Shown here one piece after another: positions 10,920 through 21,500 of a stretch of DNA of 64,000 nt; positions within the stretch are counted from its first letter, which is position 1; each line of letters starts with the position of its first letter. The stretch lies in contig JAJGOT010000053.1 of assembly GCA_022457155.1 (NCBI GenBank), positions 2,175,501-2,239,500 on the forward strand, in the 5' to 3' direction. The position numbers and the translations under genes were made by a program. The notes under the pieces were generated by a model, which saw only the letters and a program-made list of their open reading frames with translations, was not told where the DNA came from and did no database searches. The stretch comes from Cladopsammia gracilis. Taxonomy: Eukaryota > Cnidaria > Anthozoa > Scleractinia > Dendrophylliidae.

Positions 10920-11719
10920 TATTACTAAAATAAAGCTTGCCAATGCTGTCTACCCAGAATCCCATTCGGTCTCATCGATCATGGTTTACGCTTTTCGGCA
11001 CGGGTCAACGTTTCTTCAGTTAGGTTATGTTATCAAAAAGGATCTCGAACAGAAAATCAAATCAAGCCAGTTTGACTCATTAGAAGTTTCTGATAACTTG
11101 TTTAAAATTGTATACAACAAATGACTATTTGAACATTCAGTTGCCATTTTCTTAGCATTTGACAACTTCTCAGGCCTTGATAAAGTAATAACTACAACCC
11201 AGACTCAACATTCTCTACTTGCACAAATCCCATTATACGCCTCTTTTACCCCCCAAACTTTTGCATAATCATTAATGTTTGCAATTTCTCCTGGGACATG
11301 AAGATGTCCCAAGGGAAATCTAAAACAATGCCTATGCAAATTGTTTGGGTGGTAGAAGCGGTGTATTATCGTATTGTGCAAGTAAAGAATTTACAAAAAC
11401 GAACGTGACACGACGAACGCCAACCTGAAACCGTCCTGTCACCACAACAACAATACCTTACATCAAAGGCAATTTACATTCCTGAACACTAGTTGCACAC
11501 TAATCATAGAACTGACTGAGACATCTGCAGAATGCTTTGCCTACGGTACGCACTATTACAAACGACCCATTCTAGAAATTTGGTTCACTAACTTCGAACA
11601 AACACACTGAGCCGATGCCAACAGCTACCGGCGGCCTTCAAACGACCTGTTCGAACCTGTCAACGACATTAGTAGAATAGACAAACAATAGACTGGACTC
11701 ACCGAAATTTAACTAACGA
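10920..11719. other. No gene recognised
   Basis: Two imperfectly complementary phrases (ACTTGCACAAATCCCATTAT near 11218 and a GTGTATTATCGTATTGTGCAAG type near 11360) hint at another old inverted-repeat element. No gene is supported. Confidence 0.3.
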
Positions 11720-11902
11720 TACACCTTATTCCAAAATGGTGGTCAATTTATTATTCTTTAATATGTATGTTAATTAGTCCTTGTTGCCTCGTCAGTATGT
11801 GCAAAATACAACAGAATTTTCCCACGAAAATAAGGCAAAGAAAGCTAATTGAAATGCATACAAAAGAATAATAAATTGCCCGCGATTTTGGAATAAGGTG
11901 TA
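11720..11902. mobile_element. MITE with about 55-bp TIRs
   Basis: The left end is TACACCTTATTCCAAAAT and the right end ATTTTGGAATAAGGTGTA. The complementarity continues inward through CAATTTATTATTCTTT. Length is 183 bp with no open frame. Confidence 0.75.
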
Positions 11903-11908
11903 TAGACT

Positions 11909-12214
11909 ATAGCTCAGAAGGAGGTCGGACACTTACTGAGAATTATATAACGTAATGTCGACATTTAGAATTTTATTTTCAATAAATTGTTAAGTGTAAA
12001 AACGAAAATCTAAAATCCCCACTCAGGATTGAACCTATGACCTCAGATAGGCTTAGGCTTACATAGCCTATCGTACCACTGTACCACCTAGCTTCTCGGG
12101 TTGCTTAGTCCTAAATTTAACTATATAAACTGCTGACCCTAACCTCAACTGCAAGCTAACCAGTTACTCTGTTATATAAGTCTCAATAAGGTGTCCGACC
12201 TCCTTCTGAGCTAT
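11909..12214. mobile_element. MITE-like element enclosing a tRNA-like segment
   Basis: The termini are ATAGCTCAGAAGGAGGTCGG and its reverse complement (TCCGACCTCCTTCTGAGCTAT), and the pairing continues for about 50 bp with mismatches. The interior carries a tRNA-like stretch on the minus strand (12015-12100). It directly follows the MITE at 11720-11902. Confidence 0.65.
12015..12100 (-). repeat. tRNA-like segment (A and B boxes)
   Basis: On the minus strand the A-box-like TGGTACAGTGG (12076-12086) precedes the B-box-like GGTTCAATCC (12026-12035) at tRNA-like spacing. The would-be acceptor ends do not pair, so this is a tRNA-derived SINE head or captured pol III promoter, not a functional tRNA. 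Confidence 0.5.
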
Positions 12215-12259
12215 GGAATCTAGCAATTTCCGTATAGACTGACGACTTATAAACAACAG

Positions 12260-12952
12260 GTCACTTCGAAAAATACCATAATACTCTTTAAAGTGCAGGT
12301 TTGGGTGGTGCTTGATGAAGCCTGATTTTTCCAATTTCTTTTGTTTTCAGCACGAACTGCACGTGCTATGCTTCAACTTCTTGGCAAATTGCATATATTT
12401 TATATACGGTGCACATTTGTATACGAACACACATTGGCTGTGTTTTCACGAGGCGGTTTTTCTCGCTTAACATTCCTGTAGGTAATTTGTTTACTGACCG
12501 CGTTAAGCAGCTTAAAAAATTTATGCGTTTTCACGGACAGAACTTTATTCATTTTTCTTATACCATGCGCGATATATTTTCTTTTGTTAAAACAATAGAA
12601 AATTAGAACACAAAAGAACGACAATACAATGCCCTTCTTTGTTGTTTAATTGCCGACAAGCTTAAGCGACCTGGTTTGGTGGCTTAAATTTAATGAGAAT
12701 TCTATTGTAGTTCGCCGACTCGCTTAACTTTAAGCGAGTTGGACAAGCAACTGTTTTCACGAGATTTCCGACTGTCACTCGCTCAGCGACTTGAAAAATC
12801 GCTCGTGAAAACACGGCCAATGCTACGTCCTAGCGTTCCTACGCGTACTCTGAATTCCATTGTGCCTATCTAACAAAGGAGACTTGAATAATTACATCCC
12901 GGTGGGGCTAAGCCTGCACATAAAAGAGTATTATGGTATTTTTCGAAATGGG
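12260..12952. mobile_element. MITE-like element (outer), about 45-bp TIRs
   Basis: The left arm contains TTCGAAAAATACCATAATAC and then TCTTT, and the right arm is its reverse complement followed inward by TGTGCAGGCTTA. A second element (12434-12820) lies inside it. There is no transposase. Confidence 0.65.
12434..12820. mobile_element. MITE-like element nested in 12260-12952
   Basis: The termini are TTGGCTGTGTTTTCACGAG and its near reverse complement CTCGTGAAAACACGGCCAA, with internal CGCTTAAC and AAGCGAG motifs on both sides. It carries no gene. Confidence 0.65.
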
Positions 12953-13192
12953 CTATGCACGGACCAATCAATTGACTGGAGTCTCAACAGCCAATAACAT
13001 CATAACATCATTGCAAGGCTGATCAATGACAGTAACAGCTGGAGACTGCATTATAATACCATCAACTGATCCAGTTTACAATTCACATGATTCTGAAGAT
13101 GAGTTCCGCTCACTCGTTTCCATCTCTCAAACTGACTTTTCTCTTTCACTTAAAATTACACAAAGAAAAACCTTATTTAACACATTAGAGTT

Positions 13193-13762
13193 AAGGCCGG
13201 CACACACAAGGGGACATGAAGCGGGGACATGTTGCAGCGACAGTTTTCCTCGTGTGACATCCCTGTTTTTGCGAAAAAGTTCTGTTGCGGGGACAGAATT
13301 TTGTCCCGGCAACATGTTGCACGAAATTCAGCTGGTTTGAATTCGTGCGTCATGAAGCGGGGACAAAATGACCCCCATTTCGATGTCGCATCGTGTGCAC
13401 TGCTCTTGCAAACTGTCTCCGCTACAAAATATGTGTAGTAGGCTGCTTTTTCTTCTCTTCTTTTCAGCCACTTGCGTATCCATCGTTTTCGGTCAACATA
13501 ATTACACATTTCTTCATCTAGTAATATCATTGACAGTAGTAGAAGCTTCTTTTTCCTAACCATAGAGTCCGCCATCTTTCTTTGCTCGTATACTAGTTCC
13601 CAGGCGCCTTTGGTGATTTCTGTGATTTTTATACCTCAATCCGCTTTGTGTGCACCAGCTTGCGTACCGTCCCTGCAACATGCGCCAGTATGCTGTGCAC
13701 ATGAAGGGGCTTGTCCCCGCTTCATGTTCCCGCAACATGTCCCCTAGTGTGTGCCGGCCTTT
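13193..13762. mobile_element. MITE-like element with AAGGCCGGCACACAC termini
   Basis: The left end reads AAGGCCGGCACACACAAGGG then GACATGAAGCGGGGACATG. The right end is the near reverse complement. GGGGACA-type motifs recur inside. Overlapping open frames on both strands follow from the GC-rich repeats and are not genes. Confidence 0.7.
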
Positions 13763-13789
13763 TAAAAAGAGGCGAAATGATCAGAATGA

Positions 13790-14480
13790 TGTATGACTGA
13801 CCCAAGTCGTTATATATATAATAAAGAGTTTTGTTCTCTTATATGTCAGTAATACTACATTGTGTAAACCTCATAAGGTGTCCAACGTCAGTTTGAGAGA
13901 TGGACACGCACTTGGCGAACCCAAGTCGCTATAATAAATGTGTACGTCAGTAATATAACGATCGAGAATACTACATTGTGTAAACCTCATCAGGTGTCCG
14001 ACGTCAGTTTGACAGATGGACACGCACTAGGCAAACCCGAGTCGCTATAATAAATGTGTACGGCAGTAATACATAACGATAAAGAATACTTTCAAGACCA
14101 AGAGATTAAAATGTTCTTTTATTCCTTACTTTACTGCGCGTGCCACATTTAAGCCTGCGTTTTTAATCTTGGAAGATTTTAAATAAATAATAATCAGTAT
14201 ATTTTCGCCTATTTTCAATCTTAAGTCATTGTAAATATTTTTATGGATAGTAATTCAATCTACGGATTGCAAATATTGATTTTAATAAACGATTCATTCA
14301 TTCATTTATTCATAATACATCGTGTAAACCTCATAAGGTGTCCAACGTCAGTTTGAGAGATGGATACGCACTAGGCGAACCCGAGTCGCTATAATAAATG
14401 TAAACGTTAGTAATTTAATGATAAAGAATACTACATTGTGTAAACTGTCCAACGGCAGTTTGAGATAAAAACTTATGTAA
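13790..14480 (+). repeat. Tandem repeat, about 116-bp unit, about 4 copies, one interrupted
   Basis: Units begin near 13853, 13969, 14087/14312 and 14429. Each contains CATTGTGTAAACCTCATAAG, GTGTCCAACGTCAGTTTGAG and GTCGCTATAATAAATGTGTA. The third copy is split by an insertion (14091-14311). No protein is encoded. Confidence 0.75.
14091..14311 (+). mobile_element. Retroposed insert with (ATTC)n tail
   Basis: The insert interrupts a tandem-repeat unit and ends in TAATAAACGATTCATTCATT followed by CATTTATTCAT. That is a simple-repeat 3' tail typical of LINE or SINE retroposition. AATAC occurs at both junctions and may be the target duplication. Confidence 0.55.
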
Positions 14481-14617
14481 ACGTCAGTCAGTGTCAGCAA
14501 CAACATTTGTTTTCAGAACTATGCTGACACAGACGATCAGAATCGACAGACTACTGATATTACTGGGTTCAGCCCAAACAGTTTGATCACAACAGCTAAA
14601 CCTCTCTCTGATGCCAA

Positions 14618-15251
14618 TTAAGGGGGACGAACCTTAACTACAAGATGGTTGCTATGGAAGAGTTCCAAACGTCACATAATCGGTTTCTTAACTTCCTCGG
14701 CTATGTTTGGTCACCCTCGTTCTGTTAATGGTTCCATCAAATTTTATGAGTCACAACCATATTTGGTAAGTCACGTGACCAAAACATAAAAACCCTTAAC
14801 ACTCAAACATCTTACATTTTCCCCAAAAAAAAACCAATGTCAAAGGCTTAAGAACATCCCAATAAAAATTCTGTACAGATGGATATGTTGAAATTCACGT
14901 TACTGAAAAAGCTTTGACGTCATAAAAGTGTATTTTTTAATTTTTTTCTGTAATAGCTTTCCTTTTTTCGTCTAAACGATAATCCCATTCTAAAAATGTT
15001 AAAAAAAGATGAATTGCTTATGATTCACCAAAAAAATTGGATTTTTATCTCTTTTCCATTGAATTTTTATGCTTTAGTTTCATTCTTACGCGCGGTTGGG
15101 GACTGATACTAGTTGCGCATGTACAGTGTTGATTCAGTAGTGATGTCTTGTGTTCAGTTTCATAGTTTCCACCATGTTAGCAGTTTATGAGAAGCGAAAT
15201 AATGTTCCTAGCAACGACTCTAAAAACGTAGTTAAGTTTCATCCCCCTTAC
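14618..15251. mobile_element. Possible MITE-like element, diverged TIRs
   Basis: The left end TTAAGGGGGACGAACCTTAA and the right end (reverse complement GTAAGGGGGATGAAACTTAA) match at most positions. The interior (14640-15230) has no exon that I can support. The right end abuts the stop codon of TRAF-like gene A. Confidence 0.45.
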
Positions 15252-15258
15252 ATTAAAT

Positions 15259-16562
15259 TCAAAACCATGATGATTGACGCACTTGCATTTGAATGAAGAT
15301 GACATCATCAACAACAAAGCGCCGGGTCCTGAGCTCCTCATGGGATACAAATTTGTGTGTTCCTAGTCCATGCTTTTGATCTGTGATGGGTCTTGCAAAG
15401 TACTCAGCTACTTGTGTTGGATTTGGATTCATGACAAAAATAACGTTTTTTCGTTCCGCCGGATTTTCTTGCTGATCAATCAATGTAAACTTTGATTTCT
15501 TTTGAAATGGCCAGGTTAATATGGCGTCGTTTTCACCTTTCCTTAAGATTAGGAATAAGGAGAGGTGAGTGTTCTGTCCGTCTCCAACTCCATTTGGGTT
15601 CAGATGTAATTCTAATTTGTAGCCATACATATAAAATGTCTCGCTTTCTATTTGGATTTTGCTTCCGCTCTTTGCTTGTGTCAAGACATTTTCAAAGTTT
15701 TTTATCTTCCAGGTAAATGTATAGGGTTCAGCTGCATTTAGCAACATTAAGTTTTGACCAAATTTCGTTTGTTCGCTCTGTATGTCATTTAAGTTCGCTT
15801 CAAACTTTTTCTGAGCTTCATCTATTTTTAGTTCAAGCTTGCTTTGAACATCATTCACTTTCTGTTTAAATAATTTCTGCACCTTTTTAATGCCCGTCCT
15901 TTTTTAATGTCACAATTGCTCTGAACGTCATCCACTTTCTTCGTAAGCTCGGTTTGCAGTTTGTTATGAACTTCACCCACTTTCATTTCTAGTTGGCTCT
16001 GTATGCCATTTAATTTCTCTTTGATGTTTTTCTGAGCTTTATCCATTTTTAGTTCAAGCTTGCTTTGAACATGATTCACTTGCTCTTCAAGTGACTTCTC
16101 CACTTTTTCTATTTTCGTTTCAGAATGGCTATTAAAAACTGTTACATGGTTTGCAAGACCAAGTAACACAGCAACAATGACAAAAACCACAGCGAAACAT
16201 AACAAGAGTGCCCAGCGATTTTTGTTTAGTTCCTTTTTAACTTTATTGTTGTTCTGGTTTAATCTCTCGTTAATCTCGGTTCGGATGTCAACTCTCTCTT
16301 GAAGTATTTGATTTTCAAGGACTTTTACTCTCTCTTCAAGTTGATTTTCAAGGACTTTTACTCTCTCTTCAAGTTGATTTTCAAGGTTGCTTACTTTCTT
16401 CTGGTGTTGCCTTTGAATCGACGCTACCTTCTCTTCAAGACTGTTAAGTTTTTTTGTCTTCTCTTTCACTTCATCCTGAATATTGTTTATCTTACAACAA
16501 GCTAGCTCAAGATGGTATCGTGTCTTGCACTGTAGATGTGATTCAAGTTCTTCTCTCCGCGT
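15259..16562 (-). CDS. Gene A exon 7: coiled coil, transmembrane segment, MATH domain (frameshifted)
   Basis: The exon begins TRREELESHL after TTTGCAG. It continues as a coiled coil that includes three copies of an 11-residue LENQLEERVKV unit. A hydrophobic stretch follows (about 16223-16140, LLLCFAVVFVIVAVLLGLA), then more coil. It ends with a MATH domain (FTWKIKNFENVL, YGYKLELHLNPNG, FTLIDQQENP, RRFVVDDVIFIQ). The length is 1304 nt, not a multiple of three. The first frame stops at 15855, and the MATH frame opens only below 15904. One base is therefore missing or extra near the A-runs at 15880-15905. Confidence 0.78.
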
Positions 16563-18465
16563 CTGCAAAAAGAAAACATGTTCGATATTTTTTTCCATTT
16601 TTTCTGTTGATTTGCTTGACTGATCCCCCGGCCTGCGAAACAGGCGCAAGGTAGAGTTAAAGGTACGATACGAGTATTCGGGGACGCGTCCTCGCACCCT
16701 GTGCTTCTTTTGGTCAACGGTTACCCTTTTCACTCCCAGAGTCAATTACGGAGACATGTGGTTTTGTTCTTACTTTGTAGTCTATCGAAAAAATCTGATG
16801 GTGTGACCATTTAAATGAAACCTCTTCGACAGTAGTTTTACATGGTACCATTTGTTTTTTAATATTTAGCAAAATGATATTCGGTATTTTCTTGAAGTTT
16901 AAGATTTGGAACTCTTCGGATTTAAAGGGTTAAAACAACACAGAATAAAAAGAACCATAGCCCTTACCATTGACTGCTACCTTTACGCAGACTGCTAAAC
17001 TCGATCATCGATTACTTTTTTGATATGGTTCTGTTGTTGCAGAAGTGCTATTGCAGTGTAAGTTTAGATACTTTGAAATTGACGATCGAGTGAGACTTCA
17101 AAACGGGATTAGGTCCGCCCTCAATACGGAATACCGTACTCGTACTCCGCAGTCGGGCACTTTAATCTAAAGATTCCACACTGAAAAGCCTTTATTTCAA
17201 TATTATTACCTCTGAGTTACAGCCAATCCAAAAATATGGGCAGGTGACTTTAGTAAGTGGACAGCTATTGTCAACGTGATTTGGAATCTGCAAGAAAATA
17301 GTGACTTAAATTCATGGACTAATTTCTTCCACGCGTACGCACAAATTGGGGAAAACAACATTTTGTTTACCAAAGCCAAACAGAATGGAACGCTTTACCC
17401 CAGGAGGCTAAAGACTGTTCGTTTTTATCTATTTTTAAACCTAAACTCAAATCAAAACTTACATTTTAGTTTTTGAAGCGATGATTGACTTTCTCACTGG
17501 CTTTTTAATCATACAAATGGCTTTAATAATAGTTTTTTAACTTTATGTATATAATATGCATGCTAGGTGTTTCTATTCCTGTTTTATTGTTCTTTAGTAT
17601 TTGCGTTCGACGTAAGGAGAACCCAACCTAAACTCAACAAGCGAGAGGCCTGGGCACGAACATTTAGCGGAGAGAAACTCGATTTTGTGGGTGGGTCAAG
17701 TACCGGTAATACGTCATAGACTCGTCCAGCAAGGTGCGCGCGCACGTTTTCCTCCTTACGCGTACGTCATAGACTCATCCAGCAAGTTCGCACGCACATT
17801 GGTTTGCCATTTTTTCTCACCTCTGCTCTATTCGGTAAGTTTAATCTCTATCATTTTTGCAAGTAACTGCAGTGTTTTTACAACGAAGCTTTATCGGGAA
17901 CATGTTTACTGCTTCTGAAAGGTACAGAAAGTCCTTTATTCCAGCTACAAAGAAGCGAATATTATTTCCTAGTCATTGCCCTGTGTTATTATTATCAAGT
18001 ACACTAAGAACAAAAAACAAACTTTTGTAAGATACTGTTAAAGTTTACTATCACTTTTATTTACCGCCTTGAATTAAACGCTTCATTAAATAAATGTTGG
18101 CTTTGTTTTTTGAAAAATACTAAAACGTTATGGTTGTCCTTGATTCCAGAAAAAAAAAACCTTACTTTGCTGTAGAATCCGTACGAACTTGTCAAATCTA
18201 ATGTCATGCAATCATGTTGCAAGTCGCACTGACAGTTATCACCGGAGCCGCAAGACAATCGTAATTGGCTAATCGATCAAGAATTCGATTCTACAGCAGA
18301 AAGAGGCATAAAGAGAAAACGAAAAAAAAAGGGGGACAGGCTGCCTCCTCAAGGTCAAATGTGGCAAACCTCAATACCCATAACAAACATTCGAACGCAC
18401 TTAATAATCCCTGATTACTGCTAGTTTAAATTATTATTTGCAGGACCCCAATGAAAAGCATCTCG

Positions 18466-18522
<57 letters not shown>

Positions 18523-21500
18523 TAACAAAATTCTATTCAAAAAGTGCTCCTCCCCTCCCCCCGCCCCTTCATTCTCCATCTTTAAGTAGTACCCCCTATA
18601 TAAGCTACGTAACCAATTCACCCATTGGACTTACATAAGCATTAGAAACGGGAAAAGGTCCAGTGTCCGGGGGGGGGGGCTACACCCCACCCACCTTTAT
18701 TTACTCTCCTCCCTTCCCCTCCACCTTTACGATGGAGTCTGTATCCACCAGGTCTGAAGTGTGGCACTGTGAGTAGGTGCCCCCCCCCCCCTCCTCCCCC
18801 TCCATTCTCCATCACTAAGTAGTAGCCCCTATATAAGCTACGTAGAAATATAGTGGACTTGCTCAAAGGTAAGGTTTTTCACCTATTTTGCTCGGAAAAT
18901 GTACAAATCACCCATTGGCCTTAAATAGGCATTAGACACGAGAAAAGGTTTAGTGTTCAGGGGTCCAACAACCCCCCGCCTCACTCCACATTAACGATGG
19001 AGTCTGAATTCACCACTGGAGTAGTAAAGATCAGGTCTGGAGTGTGGTACTGCGAGTATATTTAGATAATTCTTACAAAGGCCCTACCCACCCCACCCCC
19101 CTTATTTACTTCCCCCCCCTCGACCTTTACGATGGAGTCTGAATCCACCAGGTATAAAGTGTGGTACTGTGAGTACATTTATATAATTCTTACACATGCC
19201 CCACCCCACCCCTTATTTACTCTTGTGTTCCCACACAATATTTTATGACACAACTTAAAATGACAAAATAGATGTTTTTACCATTTCACTGGCAATTCTA
19301 GTCCCACATTTGTTTGGACAAGCAATTAGGAAGCCTTCGCAAGTTTCTAGATGATTCTGCAAAGGAAAGTATGTAGATTAACCAACATATGGAAACAGGT
19401 ATGTTGCAGGATCTCAGATACAAAGGGATGGGCAAAACATGTTGGAACAAGCGAAGAAAAAAGGAGGGAGGAGACATGTAATGTAGTTCTAACTTTTGAG
19501 TTTGTCGACGAAATCCTGTGGTGTAATCATTCAAATCAAACCTTTTTGGCTGTAGGTTTGCATGGTGCTATTTGTGTTTTAATATTTTACGAAATAAAAT
19601 TTGGGATTTTATATAAATTATTATCTTTTGGACTCTTGGGAGTTAAAGGGTTAATAAACATTTTTTACATGGGCGTGGTTGTGTACCCATTTCAGAGAGA
19701 ATATAGGGAGTTGTTCCGTTATCTTTCTAAAAATTATACATTCATATACATTCAAAATGATAAAATGTGTAAGAATATTTCATCTACAGTACAAGTAACA
19801 TCATATGATCTGAGATATGCCCAGGTAAAAAAGTATATTGTCATAAAACGCAATCTAAAACCGACTGCGTTCAAATAACCGGACCTTTATCTTTTAATTC
19901 TTTATGTTTGTTAATGGATGGACAATGTAATTACTCGCAGCTAATTACTTTACCTCCATCTGGCATTGTGGATGATGCTCTCCACAATGAACACACTTTA
20001 CAATCCTCCATTGACATGTGGTGGTCACGTGTTCAGTCAGATCCTTTCTGGCCACTTTCACTTCACAGTTTTCATTAGTGCAAGGAACATCTTTAAAACT
20101 GCAAGAGGTCAAGTGGTCCTGTTTAAAATTACAAGACAAAATAATTATGAAACATGTTTCTGTAGAGTTCTGCCAGTGAGAAGACATAAAGAAAAACATG
20201 AAACATGTAACTCAAAATGTGATGATTTTGACCATCATATTACGCTACAAAGTGAGGTCCATCCAGAGGAGGGACGACTGCCGTCCCACAATACCACGCA
20301 ATCGCATTTCTGTCACGCTCTCAAAGATGGCGCGGAATTTTCTAAGAAATATTGTGGAGTGAGGTGCCGGTATCTTACTGTTCCGTTAGACGAAGTGGAG
20401 GTTAGATACCAGTTTTGTACTTTCGAACTTGTCAATTTTTTATTTGTTTTCTTTTTTGGAACAGTTGGCCGACTTTTAATGTAAATTATTTAGGTTAACA
20501 ATATGAGGTATTTTGACCTCGTGCCACGGGTCAGTGACCTTGTTGAAATAAATCGTTGGTATTCATTAATAAGAAGGATTATCATATGACCCGTACGGCC
20601 CTGCGAACCTTTTCTTTGCAAAACCATTGATGAAAGTCCCGTATGAGGGCCGTACGCATTTGCGCGAGCGGGGCCGGAAAAAGGCGTACGGCCCTACTAC
20701 AAAAGCGGACGGCCTCGCGCGTTAAAATTTCAAGTAATTTTGTCTCCAATTTGGTCATATGATAAAATGCTTATTGACTAAGTTAGATCGGGCCGCATGA
20801 GAAAATATTTGGCTCTCGGTCATGGCGCACGCCATGACCTCGAGCCAAATATTTTCCCATCCGGCCCTCCCACTTAGTCAATAAGTACATAGTAATTAAC
20901 ATTTTTATTGATATTCGTCGCATTGTATTGTTATTCCTTTGAACAGTTCTAAAATGCTCCAAAATGCTCCGCGATATCGTCCTGAAAATGTATTGTAAAA
21001 AGCGCTTAGATTTGGCTACTTGCAATATGAGACACGAGCAGTACAAACACGCGTACGACTCCCACTCGTCACAAAAATGTATTTTAAAAGCCTGAAGTTT
21101 AAAGCTTTCCCAGTAAGACTTCAGAGAGAATTGCGCCTTTAGATCACAGTTATGAATTTGTTCTCTTCGATGATATGGAGTTTTGATCTCGGCGGATTAT
21201 CTCTCAAATTGATAGAAGGATTTCATGCTGTCCAGAGCCGTTAGAATTATTTTATTTCCTTATGCCGTTGTTCGGTGCTAGCTCTATTGGTATACATTGC
21301 GGTTTCTTTGGCTCACTTTTGTTGCTAATAAATACTTATCGGCTAAAGTTTGTTATCGCTTTGAAAGTGCTGGGATCGTTAAATTTGTCAGGCCGTGATT
21401 TAATGTCTAACGTCTGCGGTGTGCAAGACTTGTGAGAAATTGTTTCCGGAATCACGGATATAGTTTAGATCCGAATCTCAAAAAGCCGTAGTCTACAATT

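Noticed and set aside
13026..13738. Several overlapping open frames of 60-132 codons
   Set aside because: They lie in the AAGGCCGGCACACAC inverted-repeat element. Frames on both strands reflect GC-rich repeats.
18421..18638. Asn- or Tyr-rich open frames
   Set aside because: Translation of an (ATT)n microsatellite.
19351..20484. Plus-strand open frames of 172-175 codons
   Set aside because: They run antisense to well-supported TRAF finger exons of gene A and have no domains.
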